Of a stretch of 64,000 nt of DNA, positions 32,888 through 42,810 are shown piece by piece. The position numbers and the translations under genes are program-made. Numbering within the stretch: the first letter of the stretch is position 1; each line of letters begins with the position of its first letter. The notes under the pieces are model-generated. The model saw only the letters and a list, made by a program, of their open reading frames with translations. It ran no database searches and had not been told where the DNA came from. The DNA comes from Bacillota bacterium (lineage in GTDB: Bacteria > Bacillota > Clostridia > Lachnospirales > Lachnospiraceae): positions 62,001 through 126,000 of the forward strand of contig JAEYLX010000027.1 in the NCBI GenBank assembly GCA_023407575.1, in the 5' to 3' direction.

Positions 32888-35170
32888 ATGATAAAATTAT
32901 ATGATAACGGAATTTACTTATTAAATGGTACGCAAATAATTGAAGATGATACTTTGGCGGCTTCTGCAATATTAGCTAAGACTGGACAGGAACTTTCAAT
33001 TGAGGAAGCAAAGCAAGGTACAATGGCTTATGAAATATTACAGGACCATAATGTAGGCGGGGACAAGAAGAAACTGAAAATAAAGTTTGATAAATTGACC
33101 TCCCATGATATTACCTTTGTAGGTATTATTCAAACTGCAAGAGCAAGTGGTCTAGAGCAATTCCCTGTGCCATATGTACTCACAAATTGTCATAACAGCC
33201 TTTGTGCCGTTGGTGGTACCATTAATGAAGATGATCATATGTTTGGTCTATCCTGTGCAAAAAAATATGGTGGTATCTATGTTCCTCCTCATCAAGCAGT
33301 AATTCATCAATATGCCAGAGAAGTTCTTGCAAGTGGCGGTAAAATGGTACTTGGCTCTGATAGCCATACCCGCTATGGCGCTCTGGGAACAATGGCAGTG
33401 GGTGAAGGCGGACCCGAGCTTGTAAAACAGTTGTTAAATAAAACCTACGACATCAATATGCCTGAAGTAGTTGCTGTTTATTTGACAGGAACCCCAAGAA
33501 AAGGTGTAGGTCCTCAAGATGTGGCGCTTGCAATTATTGGTGCAGTATTTAAAAATGGATACGTAAACAATAAGGTAATGGAGTTCGTTGGTGATGGCAT
33601 TAAAAATCTAAGCGTAGATTTTAGAATTGGTGTTGACGTTATGACTACAGAGACCACCTGTCTTTCCTCTATCTGGGTAACGGATTCTTCTGTAAAAGAT
33701 TTTTATGAGCAGCACCATAGGGTTTCTGATTACAAAGAAATCTCACCGAAAGCAATTGCTTATTATGATGGTATGGTATATGTTGATTTATCAGAGATAA
33801 AACCTATGATTGCAATGCCATTTCATCCAAGCAATGTGTATACCATTGATGAACTAAACACTAATCTTTACGATGTGTTAGATGAAGTGGAGAAGAATGC
33901 ACTGATTAGCCTGGGTGGAAGTAAGGTAACCTATTCTTTAAAGAATAAGATTAGAAATGGCAGATTATATGTGGATCAGGGATCAATTGCTGGTTGTGCC
34001 GGTGGTGGATTTGAAAACATCTGTGATGCAGCAGATATTTTAGAGGGAAAATATATTGGTTCCGATGAGTTCTCACTTAGCGTATATCCTGCCAGCCAGC
34101 CCATTTATATGGAGTTAGTAAAGAATGGTGCAATTGCAAAATTAATGGCAACAGGAGCAACCGTTCGAACTGCTTTCTGTGGACCTTGCTTTGGAGCAGG
34201 GGATGTACCTGCTAATAATGGCTTTAGTATTCGTCATGCTACAAGAAACTTCCCTAACCGTGAAGGTTCCAAGATCACCAATGGTCAAATTGCTTCCGTG
34301 GCATTAATGGATGCAAAATCCATTGCGGCAACTGCTGCCAGTCAGGGGTATTTAACTTCAGCAGAAGAGATAGACGTGAATTTCAGTAAACCTAAGTATT
34401 ATTTTGATAGTAAAATATATGATAACAGAGTATATAATGGTGTTGGTAAGCCAAACAAAGAGGTGGAAGTCAAATTTGGACCTGGAATTGTTGACTGGCC
34501 GACTATGACAGCCCTGAGCGAGGATATGATACTTAAAGTGGTATCTGAAATACATGACCCGGTTACAACCACGGATGAATTAATTCCTTCCGGTGAAACC
34601 TCTTCTTACCGTTCCAATCCTTTAGGCCTTGCAGAATTCACCTTATCTCGTAAGGACCCAGCCTATGTTGGCCGCGCAAAGGAAGTTCAAAAGGCAGAGA
34701 AAGCAAGAATTGCTGGAGAAGATGTTCTTAAGGCTAATTCAGAGCTGAAAGCAGTATATGAGACAATTGAAGCAAAATTTAATATTGATAGAAGTGCAAC
34801 TCAAATTGGAAGTTCAATTTTTGCTGTAAAGCCAGGCGATGGCTCTGCAAGAGAACAAGCTGCCAGCTGTCAAAAGGTTCTGGGAGGGTTCGCTAATATT
34901 GCAAAGGAATATGCGACAAAACGTTATCGTTCCAATTTGATTAACTGGGGTATGCTTCCTTTCTTAATAAAAGAAGAACTGCCTTTTACAAATGGTGATT
35001 ACATTTACATAAAGGATGTAAAAAAAGCAATCCTTGAAAAGAGTAATTCAATTACTGCTTATGTAGTAACAAAGGATATGAAGGAATTTACCCTGCAACT
35101 GGGTGAATTGACTGATGATGAAAGACAAATTATCTTACAAGGTTGTCTCATCAATTACTATAGGGGCTAA
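32888..35170 (+). CDS. Aconitase-family hydratase (YbhJ-like)
   Basis: The 760-residue protein has the aconitase fold. It shows GSDSHTRYGALGTMAVGEGG near residue 160, cluster cysteines in GSIAGCAGGGFEN and FCGPCFGAG, and the C-terminal swivel domain. The first cysteine region departs from the GSCTN motif of true aconitases, and overall it fits the putative hydratase group that includes E. coli YbhJ. It may hydrate citrate or a related acid, but the substrate is not proven. The start at 32888 has GGAGG five bases upstream; an ATG at 32876 overlaps that site. No citrate synthase or isocitrate dehydrogenase gene is nearby. Confidence 0.8.
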   Translation: MIKLYDNGIYLLNGTQIIEDDTLAASAILAKTGQELSIEEAKQGTMAYEILQDHNVGGDKKKLKIKFDKLTSHDITFVGIIQTARASGLEQFPVPYVLTNCHNSLCAVGGTINEDDHMFGLSCAKKYGGIYVPPHQAVIHQYAREVLASGGKMVLGSDSHTRYGALGTMAVGEGGPELVKQLLNKTYDINMPEVVAVYLTGTPRKGVGPQDVALAIIGAVFKNGYVNNKVMEFVGDGIKNLSVDFRIGVDVMTTETTCLSSIWVTDSSVKDFYEQHHRVSDYKEISPKAIAYYDGMVYVDLSEIKPMIAMPFHPSNVYTIDELNTNLYDVLDEVEKNALISLGGSKVTYSLKNKIRNGRLYVDQGSIAGCAGGGFENICDAADILEGKYIGSDEFSLSVYPASQPIYMELVKNGAIAKLMATGATVRTAFCGPCFGAGDVPANNGFSIRHATRNFPNREGSKITNGQIASVALMDAKSIAATAASQGYLTSAEEIDVNFSKPKYYFDSKIYDNRVYNGVGKPNKEVEVKFGPGIVDWPTMTALSEDMILKVVSEIHDPVTTTDELIPSGETSSYRSNPLGLAEFTLSRKDPAYVGRAKEVQKAEKARIAGEDVLKANSELKAVYETIEAKFNIDRSATQIGSSIFAVKPGDGSAREQAASCQKVLGGFANIAKEYATKRYRSNLINWGMLPFLIKEELPFTNGDYIYIKDVKKAILEKSNSITAYVVTKDMKEFTLQLGELTDDERQIILQGCLINYYRG

Positions 35171-35198
35171 TTGTCATAACATTAATAATAAAAGGAAA

Positions 35199-35244
35199 TA
35201 AGGCTTTTACAGAATTGGCACACCAATTTTGTAAAAGCCTTTTC
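35199..35244 (+). terminator. Rho-independent terminator after the hydratase gene
   Basis: AAGGCTTTTACAGAATTGG (35200-35218) pairs with CCAATTTTGTAAAAGCCTT (35223-35241), with one mismatch, followed by TTTTC. Confidence 0.8.
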
Positions 35245-35380
35245 ATAACCTATGAAATATTTCTTGTGATATTACAAGGAATATATTAGAATATATTAGG
35301 AATGAAACAAGCTTATTCTACGATTAGACAGGTGTAGAATTAATATAAATTGGACAATATTCAGATTGGAGAGTTAGTGG

Positions 35381-36220
35381 ATGGCACTCATTATTGATGG
35401 TAAGAAGATATCAGCAGAAATAAAGGACGAATTAAAAGAACAGGTTGCTGGGTTAAAATCAGAAGGGGTTGAAGTTACTTTAGCTGTGATACAGGTGGGA
35501 GACGATCCAGCCTCCAGTGTTTATGTAGGGAATAAACAGAAAGCCTGCGAATACATTGGGATTAATTCGGTGTCCTACAAATTAGATGAAGCAACAACCC
35601 AGGGAGAATTACTTCTAATAATCGAACAGCTGAATCATAATCCAGAGGTGAATGGAATTCTTGTTCAATTGCCCTTGCCTGCTCACATTGACGAGGATGT
35701 TATTATTAAAGCAATCTCTCCGATAAAAGATGTGGACGGATTTCATCCTCAAAGTGTAGGTGCCCTAAGTATTGGTCAAAAGGGTTTTGTATCCTGTACC
35801 CCAGCTGGTATTATTGAATTACTAAAACGGTCAAATATTGAAATAGAAGGCAAAGAATGTGTAATACTTGGAAGAAGTAATATTGTTGGAAAACCAATGG
35901 CGTTATTAATGTTAAGGGAGAATGCAACGGTAACAATCTGCCACTCCAGAACGAAGAATCTGAAAGAGATTACAAAGCGAGCAGACATTTTAATCGTAGC
36001 AATTGGGAAACCCAGGTTTGTAACCAAGGACTTTGTTAAAGAAGGAGCAGTGGTTATCGATGTAGGTATTCACCGTGCTACGGATAATAAACTTTGTGGT
36101 GACGTTGTTTATGAGGAGCTATTTGAAGTTGCAGAAGCAATCACCCCTGTTCCTGGTGGAGTTGGTCCAATGACCATTGCTATGCTAATGAAGAATTGTG
36201 TACAATCAGCAACATCGTAA
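35381..36220 (+). CDS. folD: Bifunctional methylenetetrahydrofolate dehydrogenase/cyclohydrolase
   Basis: FolD interconverts 5,10-methylene-, methenyl- and 10-formyltetrahydrofolate with NADP. The 279-residue protein has SSVYVGNKQKACEYIGI (with the catalytic lysine), the signature VNGILVQLPLP near residue 93, the conserved KDVDGFHP and the nucleotide site GRSNIVGKPMALLM near 166, ending with TPVPGGVGPMTIAML. The ATG at 35381 follows a GGAGAG site. It is a single gene between a terminator and the rimO promoter. Confidence 0.95.
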   Translation: MALIIDGKKISAEIKDELKEQVAGLKSEGVEVTLAVIQVGDDPASSVYVGNKQKACEYIGINSVSYKLDEATTQGELLLIIEQLNHNPEVNGILVQLPLPAHIDEDVIIKAISPIKDVDGFHPQSVGALSIGQKGFVSCTPAGIIELLKRSNIEIEGKECVILGRSNIVGKPMALLMLRENATVTICHSRTKNLKEITKRADILIVAIGKPRFVTKDFVKEGAVVIDVGIHRATDNKLCGDVVYEELFEVAEAITPVPGGVGPMTIAMLMKNCVQSATS

Positions 36221-36341
36221 AATATCGTAAAATTTCCGCGTAATCAATCACATTGTTAGTATTAGGTTTGTATGATTATAGAATTCTATAGTTGTATGAT
36301 ACAAAATGTTGTTGATGGAGCAACAGTATGAGAAAAACAAT

Positions 36342-36369
36342 TTGCTTTTTCTAAAAAAGCTGTTACAAT
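36342..36369 (+). promoter_or_regulatory. Possible promoter for rimO
   Basis: TTGCTT (36342-36347) and TACAAT (36364-36369) are 16 bp apart, 98 bases before the rimO start. Confidence 0.45.
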
Positions 36370-36467
36370 GTTGCTTGCGTGTGTAATTTACGTAGATACT
36401 TGTTGAATACATGTATCCGATAAATATTGAGAAACTAAATTGTTTTACTAATTGTTTGGAGGTTTTA

Positions 36468-37799
36468 ATGAATATATTTTTTGTATCTCTAGGCTGTGAC
36501 AAGAATCTTGTAGACAGTGAGAATATGCTTGGAATACTGCATGAGAATGGATACGCAATTACGAATTCAGAAGAGGAAGCTGACATTATCATTGTTAATA
36601 CCTGTTGCTTTATTAATGATGCAAAGCAGGAGAGTATAAATACAATACTTGAAATGTCAGAATACAAAAAGACTGGAAAATTAAAAGCTTTAATTGTTAC
36701 CGGTTGTTTGGCAGAACGATATAAAAATGACTTTTTAGATGCGATTCCTGAGGTGGATGCTTTAATCGGTACCACAAGTTTCGCGCAAATTATAAATGTT
36801 ATTGAAAAGATTTTAGAGGGTCAAAAATTTACTCACTTCGAAGATTTAGACATGCTTCCCAAAGTTAGCAGCAAGAGAATGATTACCTCTGGCAGTTATT
36901 TTGCATATCTTAAAATTGCTGAAGGCTGTGATAAACACTGTACCTACTGTATTATTCCTAAGGTACGTGGCAACTACCGAAGTGTCCCTATGGAAGAATT
37001 AATAAACGAAGCAACCTACCTTGCTGAACAGGGTGTCAAAGAATTAATATTAGTTGCACAGGAGACAACTCTTTACGGCAAAGATATTTACGGAAAAAAG
37101 GAACTTCCTAAATTGTTAAAGGAACTTGCTAAAATAGAAAAAATTGAATGGATTCGTATCCTTTATTGTTATCCGGAAGAAATTACGGATGAGTTAATCG
37201 AAACAATGAAAGAAGAACCAAAGATTTGTCGCTATCTAGATTTGCCGATACAGCATGCATCAGATCGAATTCTACAACTTATGGGAAGAAGAACAAATCA
37301 GAAAGATTTAATGAATATCATATCAAAGCTGCGTAACAATATACCTGATATTGTGCTTCGTACAACTTTAATTACAGGCTTCCCCACTGAAACAGAACAA
37401 GACCATGATGAGTTGATTCATTTTGTTAAAGAGATGAAGTTTGACCGTTTGGGTGTATTCACCTATTCAAAGGAGGATGAAACTCCAGCTGCGAAACTAA
37501 AACCACAGGTGTTGGCAAAAACTAAGAAACAAAGACAGAAAGATATCATGAAGCTTCAGCAGTCCATTGTCTTTGAGAAAACAGCGGATATGGTGGATCA
37601 TCAATTTGATGTTTTGGTAGAAGGGAAAATACCGGAAGAGGAAAATGTATATATTGGTAGAACATATATGGATGCACCGTCGGTAGATGGATTTATATTT
37701 ATTAGCTCTAGATATGAACTAATGTCCGGTGATATAGTGAAGGCAGTGGTAACAGGTGCAAAAGGCTATGACCTTGTAGGTGAATTGGTGGAAGGATAA
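36468..37799 (+). CDS. rimO: Ribosomal protein S12 methylthiotransferase RimO
   Basis: RimO adds a methylthio group to the conserved aspartate of ribosomal protein S12. It is a radical-SAM enzyme with two iron-sulfur clusters. The 443-residue protein starts MNIFFVSLGCDKNLVDSE, has VNTCCFINDAKQES, the radical-SAM CxxxCxxC in GCDKHCTYCIIPKVRGNYRS and a C-terminal TRAM domain. The KNLVDSE motif separates RimO from MiaB. The start at 36468 has GGAGG six bases upstream; an earlier in-frame codon at 36411 does not. It probably forms a unit with pgsA and cinA. Confidence 0.94.
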   Translation: MNIFFVSLGCDKNLVDSENMLGILHENGYAITNSEEEADIIIVNTCCFINDAKQESINTILEMSEYKKTGKLKALIVTGCLAERYKNDFLDAIPEVDALIGTTSFAQIINVIEKILEGQKFTHFEDLDMLPKVSSKRMITSGSYFAYLKIAEGCDKHCTYCIIPKVRGNYRSVPMEELINEATYLAEQGVKELILVAQETTLYGKDIYGKKELPKLLKELAKIEKIEWIRILYCYPEEITDELIETMKEEPKICRYLDLPIQHASDRILQLMGRRTNQKDLMNIISKLRNNIPDIVLRTTLITGFPTETEQDHDELIHFVKEMKFDRLGVFTYSKEDETPAAKLKPQVLAKTKKQRQKDIMKLQQSIVFEKTADMVDHQFDVLVEGKIPEEENVYIGRTYMDAPSVDGFIFISSRYELMSGDIVKAVVTGAKGYDLVGELVEG

Positions 37800-37876
37800 G
37801 TTAATCGATTTGAGTAAAAAATCTTAATGTAATGAATAATAGTTATAAGGCCTTATCAGGGCAGAATGGAGATGCA

Positions 37877-38416
37877 ATGAATTTACCAAATAAAATTACT
37901 CTATTTCGAGTAGCGATGATACCGATTTTTTTAATATTCATGTTAATTCCTGAAATTCCATATCATCGAGTAATAGCTGCAGCAATATTCCTGATCGCCG
38001 CCTTATCGGATTTTTTAGATGGGTATATTGCTAGAAAAAATAATCTGGTAACAAACTTTGGAAAGTTCATGGACCCTCTTGCTGATAAGCTGCTGGTTTG
38101 CAGTGCTTTGATATGCTTTGTTGAACTGAAGCAGGTGGCTGCCTGGATTGCAATTATTATTATCGCTCGTGAGTTTATTATTAGTGGATTTCGCTTAATT
38201 GCATCTGACAATGGCGTCGTAATTGCTGCCAGTTGGTGGGGAAAAATTAAGACAAATGTGCAGATGGTAATGAGTGTCATGTTAATTATTAATTTGGATA
38301 ACAGCGTTATTAACGTGTTGGAGGAAATTTCTATCTATTTATCGGTAATTCTAACTGTAGTTTCCTTGCTGGATTATATGATTAAGAATAAAAACGTTTT
38401 AAAAGAGAAACATTAA
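37877..38416 (+). CDS. pgsA: CDP-diacylglycerol-glycerol-3-phosphate 3-phosphatidyltransferase
   Basis: PgsA makes phosphatidylglycerol phosphate, the first committed step to phosphatidylglycerol and cardiolipin. The 179-residue membrane protein has NLPNKITLFRVAMIP at its start, then the CDP-alcohol phosphotransferase motif with its aspartates in SDFLDGYIARK and FGKFMDPLADK, and four or five membrane helices. The start at 37877 has GGAGAT just upstream; the ATG at 37832 would add 15 non-conserved residues. The order rimO-pgsA-cinA is common in Firmicutes. Confidence 0.92.
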   Translation: MNLPNKITLFRVAMIPIFLIFMLIPEIPYHRVIAAAIFLIAALSDFLDGYIARKNNLVTNFGKFMDPLADKLLVCSALICFVELKQVAAWIAIIIIAREFIISGFRLIASDNGVVIAASWWGKIKTNVQMVMSVMLIINLDNSVINVLEEISIYLSVILTVVSLLDYMIKNKNVLKEKH

Positions 38417-38449
38417 ATTAGTTTATAATAGAAATAAATGATAGGAATG

Positions 38450-38507
38450 AAAAGAACACTATGGATTACTAAGCTTATGAAGCAATGGTATGAAATAGTG
38501 TTCTTTC
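38450..38507 (+). other. Long-loop inverted repeat between pgsA and cinA
   Basis: AAAGAACACTAT (38451-38462) and ATAGTGTTCTTT (38495-38506) are perfect 12-base arms around 32 bases. Only a weak T-run follows, so it may be a partial terminator or a processing site. Confidence 0.4.
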
Positions 38508-38538
38508 TAAATAAATGAAGACAAAGGGAGGCATTATT

Positions 38539-39789
38539 ATGACAGTAGAGTTAATTAGTGTTGGAACAGAGTTATTATTAGGCAATATCGTTAATACGAA
38601 TACCCAGTATCTTTCAGAAAAGTGTGCGGAGCTTGGGTTTAGCTTGTATTACCAGGTTTCTGTTGGCGATAACGAAGGTCGACTCTGTGAGGTTTTACAG
38701 ACGGCTATTTCAAGATCCGATATTATTATATTAACTGGTGGACTTGGACCAACCCAGGATGATATGACAAAGGAAGCAGTAGCCAAGGTTTTAAAAAAAG
38801 AATTAATCATGGATGAAGCTTCAAAGGAAAGAATAGCCTCCTATTTTGAGTTTAGATATAAGGGGAAGGATATCAACCATCAGATTACGGAAAACAATTG
38901 GAAGCAGGCTTTAAAAATAGATGGTTGCATTGTGGTGGAAAATAACAATGGAACAGCACCTGGCTATATTGTTGAAGAGAATGGCAAGGCTATTATTTTA
39001 ATGCCCGGACCCCCTTCTGAAATGAAACCCATGTTTGATACGCAAATTAAAAAGTATTTACAACAGAAGCAAAATAAGATTTTTCTGTCCTCCATGGTCA
39101 AAATCTGTGGTGTAGGTGAAAGTAAAGCAGAAACAGATATACTTGATCTCATAGAAAAACAGACAAATCCTACAATAGCACCTTATGCAAAGAATGGCGA
39201 GGTTCATTTTCGAATTACTGCAGCAGCTGATTCAGAGGTAGAAGCAAAACTTCAAATCAAACCACTGGTGGATGAATTATACAAACGGTTTGGTAACAAT
39301 ATCTATACCACAAATGAGAGCGAGACCTTAGAAGAAGTCATAGTTTCGTTATTAAAGGAAAAGCATCTCACCCTTGCAACCGCAGAGTCCTGTACCGGCG
39401 GGCTACTTACTGGAAGGCTGGTTAACGTTTCTGGTGTATCCGAGGTATTAAAAGAAGGATTTATTACTTATTCTAATGAAGCTAAGATGAAGTATTTAGC
39501 AGTTAAGGAAGAGACCTTAGCAATGTATGGTGCAGTAAGTGAGCAAACAGCAAGAGAGATGGTGCTTGGAGCTGCGAAAGCTTCCGGGGCCAATGCAGCG
39601 ATTGCAGTAACTGGTATCGCAGGACCGGAGGGCGGGACAGAAGAAAAACCAGTAGGACTTGTTTATATCGCTTGCTTGGTAAATAATCAGATTGAAGTAA
39701 AAGAATTACGTCTTAAGGGGAACCGTGAAAAGGTACGTGATTTGAGCGTAATATATGCACTGGATTTACTTCGCAAATGTATTTTATAA
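38539..39789 (+). CDS. cinA: CinA family protein (damage-inducible; NMN deamidase domain)
   Basis: The 416-residue protein has an N-terminal molybdopterin-binding-like domain (VELISVGTELLLGNIVNTN, LTGGLGPTQDD, LMPGPPSEM) and a C-terminal CinA domain (ATAESCTGGLLTGRLV, VTGIAGPEGG). CinA-family proteins deamidate nicotinamide mononucleotide in NAD recycling and can act on ADP-ribose. In Bacillus cinA lies before recA; here recA is 15 kb away. The start at 38539 follows GGGAGG by seven bases; an upstream ATG at 38515 does not. Confidence 0.92.
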   Translation: MTVELISVGTELLLGNIVNTNTQYLSEKCAELGFSLYYQVSVGDNEGRLCEVLQTAISRSDIIILTGGLGPTQDDMTKEAVAKVLKKELIMDEASKERIASYFEFRYKGKDINHQITENNWKQALKIDGCIVVENNNGTAPGYIVEENGKAIILMPGPPSEMKPMFDTQIKKYLQQKQNKIFLSSMVKICGVGESKAETDILDLIEKQTNPTIAPYAKNGEVHFRITAAADSEVEAKLQIKPLVDELYKRFGNNIYTTNESETLEEVIVSLLKEKHLTLATAESCTGGLLTGRLVNVSGVSEVLKEGFITYSNEAKMKYLAVKEETLAMYGAVSEQTAREMVLGAAKASGANAAIAVTGIAGPEGGTEEKPVGLVYIACLVNNQIEVKELRLKGNREKVRDLSVIYALDLLRKCIL

Positions 39790-39974
39790 TCATGGAAAAT
39801 TGTGACAAAATAAGGGTTTCTACGTATTATTTAATTTCCTAAATTAATAATTTTATAAAATTGTTTCCATAATAACATATAAATAACATATAAATGACAC
39901 AGTTGGCCATTAAGATAAGGACTATAAAAGTATGCTATAACTTATGGATAGGATCATTTTGAAAGGAGGCTGTT

Positions 39975-40646
39975 ATGAGGCGTTTTTCCCGTAATCTGTT
40001 ATTTCTATTGTTGATAGGAATCTTGCTTTTTCAAGGTTGTAATATGATTGATTTTAGCTTTTTTGATGCATCTACGGAGGATGTCGAAGAGACACCAACA
40101 AGTACCCCCGAGATTACTGATACAGCAGCTTATGAAGCTAGCGGTGATAAAGTACTCAATGAAAGCTCCGATCAATTAAAAACCACGGAAGATGCTGTAA
40201 GTTCAGCTATAAATTTGGAAACACCCACACCTACAATCAGCGTAATTGCACCAACTGTAAATATTGATTTGACGATATATACTGTTAATCCTGACTCTGG
40301 TGATATTCAAATAGCAACGGCAAGAATACCCCAGGAGGTTGAGATTACTCCTGAGCTAATTGTCAATAATGTGGTGGAATCGTTACTTGATCAGTCAATT
40401 GTTGTAGGAATAAAAGATGTGACTACAAAGGATGATATCGTTATCGTCAATTTTGATAAAGAGAAGACCCCTTTTAATAATAATTTAGGATCAGAATATG
40501 AAACTTCTGTACTGGATGCGATTGCTCAGAGCTTGATTGATAATCTTGCAGATTATAAAAAAGTTATTTTTCGTGTGGACGATAAAGCATATGAAAGTGG
40601 CGTAAATGAATTTGGAATTAATGATATTTATCTGGGCGGTAATTAA
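39975..40646 (+). CDS. Lipoprotein with GerMN domain
   Basis: The 223-residue protein has a lipoprotein signal (LLFLLLIGILLFQGC, with the lipobox cysteine near residue 22), an acidic Thr/Pro-rich spacer of about 70 residues and a C-terminal GerMN domain (about 100-220). That domain includes ITPELIVNNVVESLL and VIVNFDKE. GerM-type proteins take part in sporulation and germination, mostly in septal peptidoglycan steps. The ATG at 39975 follows AAAGGAGG. A possible extended -10 (TGCTATAAC, 39933-39941) lies just upstream. A terminator follows, so the gene is its own unit. Confidence 0.82.
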   Translation: MRRFSRNLLFLLLIGILLFQGCNMIDFSFFDASTEDVEETPTSTPEITDTAAYEASGDKVLNESSDQLKTTEDAVSSAINLETPTPTISVIAPTVNIDLTIYTVNPDSGDIQIATARIPQEVEITPELIVNNVVESLLDQSIVVGIKDVTTKDDIVIVNFDKEKTPFNNNLGSEYETSVLDAIAQSLIDNLADYKKVIFRVDDKAYESGVNEFGINDIYLGGN

Positions 40647-40657
40647 TAATTAAACTC

Positions 40658-40706
40658 TAAGGTAATTGCGATACAGTATTTTGTATTCGACAATTACCTT
40701 TTTTTA
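40658..40706 (+). terminator. Rho-independent terminator after the GerMN lipoprotein gene
   Basis: AAGGTAATTG (from 40659) pairs with CAATTACCTT (to 40700), with an inner ATACA/TGTAT, followed by TTTTTTT. Confidence 0.8.
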
Positions 40707-40778
40707 TGGTATCTTGTAACATAGTAACGTAATCTGGCTTGACATCTGGATATGTTAGAAAAAGAGACGGAGGCACGC

Positions 40779-42014
40779 ATGAGTAAGATATATGTAGTAG
40801 GAGGCGGTGCAGCTGGAATGCTGGCTGCAATCTTTGCAGCTAGAAATGGGCATAAGGTTACATTGTTTGAAAAAAATGATAGACTGGGGAAAAAGTTATT
40901 TATTACAGGGAAAGGCAGATGCAATTTAACCAATGCATGTGACCGTGATGAATTCTTTGAACAGATTATCAGCAATCCAAAATTTTTCTTTCGTGCTTAT
41001 CATTCGTTTAGTAATTATGATACCATGGATTTTTTTGAACAGCTGGGTCTTCCAATAAAAACAGAGAGGGGCAATCGAGTATTTCCATTATCTGATAAAT
41101 CCTCGGATGTAATCGCTGTTCTGCGACGTGAACTAGAGCGTCAGGGTGTTGAGATAAAATATCAAACTGAAGTTACGGAGGTTGTTACCCGTGAAGGCAG
41201 TTTTTACGGATTAATGGTAAAGGGTAAAAAAGAAGTATTAGTGGCAGATGCTATCATTATTACAACCGGTGGTCTATCCTATCCGTTGACCGGATCTACA
41301 GGTGATGGTTTTGAATTTGCAAAATCTATGGGGCATACGATAACACAGCTTAGTCCGTCACTTGTTCCAATTCATGTGAAGGAAAGCTTCGTCAAAGAAT
41401 TAATGGGGTTATCTTTAAAAAATGTAGAGGTAACTATTAATTCTGGGCAGAAGGTAATATTTAAAGAATTCGGAGAACTTTTATTCACACATTTTGGCGT
41501 TAGTGGCCCTATTATTTTAAGTGCCAGCAGCTATATTCTTCCGTATCTTAATAAACAGGAGTCCTTGCAAATTAGTATTGATTTAAAACCGGCATTAACA
41601 ACAGAACAGTTGGATTTACGAATACTGCGTGATTTTGAAGAATTTAAAAATAAACAATTTAAGAATTCGTTGGACCAGCTATTGCCAAATAAATTAATAG
41701 ATGTTATCATTCGACTAAGCTGTATTGATTCGGAAAAGAAAGTAAATTCTATTACCAAAGAGGAACGTCTGGCATTGGTTAATTTATTAAAGAATTTAAA
41801 ATTACAAATCACAAGATTAAGTGATTATTCACAGGCCGTGGTGACAAAGGGTGGAATTCAGGTGAAGGAAGTTAATCCATCCACCATGGAGTCAAAGATA
41901 ATTCCCAATGTGTACTTTGCAGGAGAAGTTCTTGATCTGGATGCATTAACCGGCGGTTTTAATCTTCAGATTGCCTGGTCAACCGCTTATTTAGCAGGAA
42001 ATTCGGTAAATTAA
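40779..42014 (+). CDS. FAD-dependent oxidoreductase, HI0933/BaiN-like
   Basis: The 411-residue flavoprotein has the N-terminal dinucleotide motif VVGGGAAGMLAAIFAAR, the KKLFITGKGRCNLTN block typical of the HI0933/YtfP family and a C-terminal GGFNLQIAWSTAYLAG. Members of this family include BaiN, which acts in bile-acid dehydroxylation in some clostridia, but most have no known substrate, so no such role is claimed. The start at 40779 follows GGAGG by five bases; the ATG at 40752 does not. It precedes cmk and ispH-rpsA, as in many clostridia. Confidence 0.88.
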   Translation: MSKIYVVGGGAAGMLAAIFAARNGHKVTLFEKNDRLGKKLFITGKGRCNLTNACDRDEFFEQIISNPKFFFRAYHSFSNYDTMDFFEQLGLPIKTERGNRVFPLSDKSSDVIAVLRRELERQGVEIKYQTEVTEVVTREGSFYGLMVKGKKEVLVADAIIITTGGLSYPLTGSTGDGFEFAKSMGHTITQLSPSLVPIHVKESFVKELMGLSLKNVEVTINSGQKVIFKEFGELLFTHFGVSGPIILSASSYILPYLNKQESLQISIDLKPALTTEQLDLRILRDFEEFKNKQFKNSLDQLLPNKLIDVIIRLSCIDSEKKVNSITKEERLALVNLLKNLKLQITRLSDYSQAVVTKGGIQVKEVNPSTMESKIIPNVYFAGEVLDLDALTGGFNLQIAWSTAYLAGNSVN

Positions 42015-42128
42015 GGCGAAAATATTTAAACTTATTCTATTGATTCAGATAATATTCTTTGATTGGGAAGTAATCAATGGTAGGATTAGTGTAATGTTAT
42101 AAAAAATAGTAACCTGGAGGTAATTGCG

Positions 42129-42797
42129 ATGAAATATTTCAATCTGGCAATTGACGGTCCGGCCGGAGCCGGAAAAAGTACTATAGCAAAAAGGATCGCA
42201 AAAGAGTTGGGCTTCGTCTATATAGATACGGGAGCAATGTATCGTGCAATGGCTTTTTATTTTTTGCAAAATCATATCCAGGCTTCGGATGTGGAAGGGA
42301 TTGAAAAAGCTTGTCAGAAGGTGGATGTTACCATTGAATATAGAGATGGTGAGCAGCAAGTTATTTTAAACGGTGAAAATGTAAGTGGATTACTTAGAAC
42401 GGAAGAAGTAGGGAATATGGCAAGTGCTTCCTCTGTTAATAAGTCAGTTCGATTAAAATTGGTAGAACTTCAGCAGAATTTGGCTAGAAAAGAGAATGTT
42501 GTTATGGATGGCCGAGATATTGGGTCCTTTGTTCTTCCAAATGCTGATTTAAAAATATATTTAACAGCTAGTTCAAAAGAACGAGCTAGACGCAGGTGGA
42601 CAGAACTCAAGCAAAAAGGGGAAGCAGCTGATTTAGAAGCTATTGAACTTGATATCATTGAACGAGATAATCGTGATATGACAAGAGAATTTGCACCATT
42701 AGTACAAGCAGAGGATGCCATCTATCTAGATAGTTCAGATTTAACCATTGATCAAGTGGTAGAAGAAATACTTGGTCTTTATGAGAAGGTTAGATAA
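42129..42797 (+). CDS. cmk: Cytidylate kinase
   Basis: Cmk phosphorylates CMP and dCMP for nucleic acid and phospholipid precursors. The 222-residue protein has the Walker A IDGPAGAGKSTIAK near residue 7, IDTGAMYRA near 37, VMDGRDIGSFVLPNAD near 125 and the lid region ERARRRWTELK. The ATG at 42129 follows CTGGAGG. It stands directly upstream of ispH-rpsA, as in many Firmicutes where cmk pairs with the S1 gene. Confidence 0.95.
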   Translation: MKYFNLAIDGPAGAGKSTIAKRIAKELGFVYIDTGAMYRAMAFYFLQNHIQASDVEGIEKACQKVDVTIEYRDGEQQVILNGENVSGLLRTEEVGNMASASSVNKSVRLKLVELQQNLARKENVVMDGRDIGSFVLPNADLKIYLTASSKERARRRWTELKQKGEAADLEAIELDIIERDNRDMTREFAPLVQAEDAIYLDSSDLTIDQVVEEILGLYEKVR

Positions 42798-42810
42798 TAA
42801 AAATGATATG

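Noticed and set aside
36277..36290. Palindrome TATAGAATTCTATA upstream of rimO
   Set aside because: Short and AT-rich; palindromes of this kind are expected by chance in such sequence, and it is not tied to the promoter.
36248..36775. Minus-strand open frame of 175 codons across the rimO start
   Set aside because: Low-complexity Ser/Phe-rich translation, no ribosome site, and most of it overlaps the conserved RimO N-terminus.
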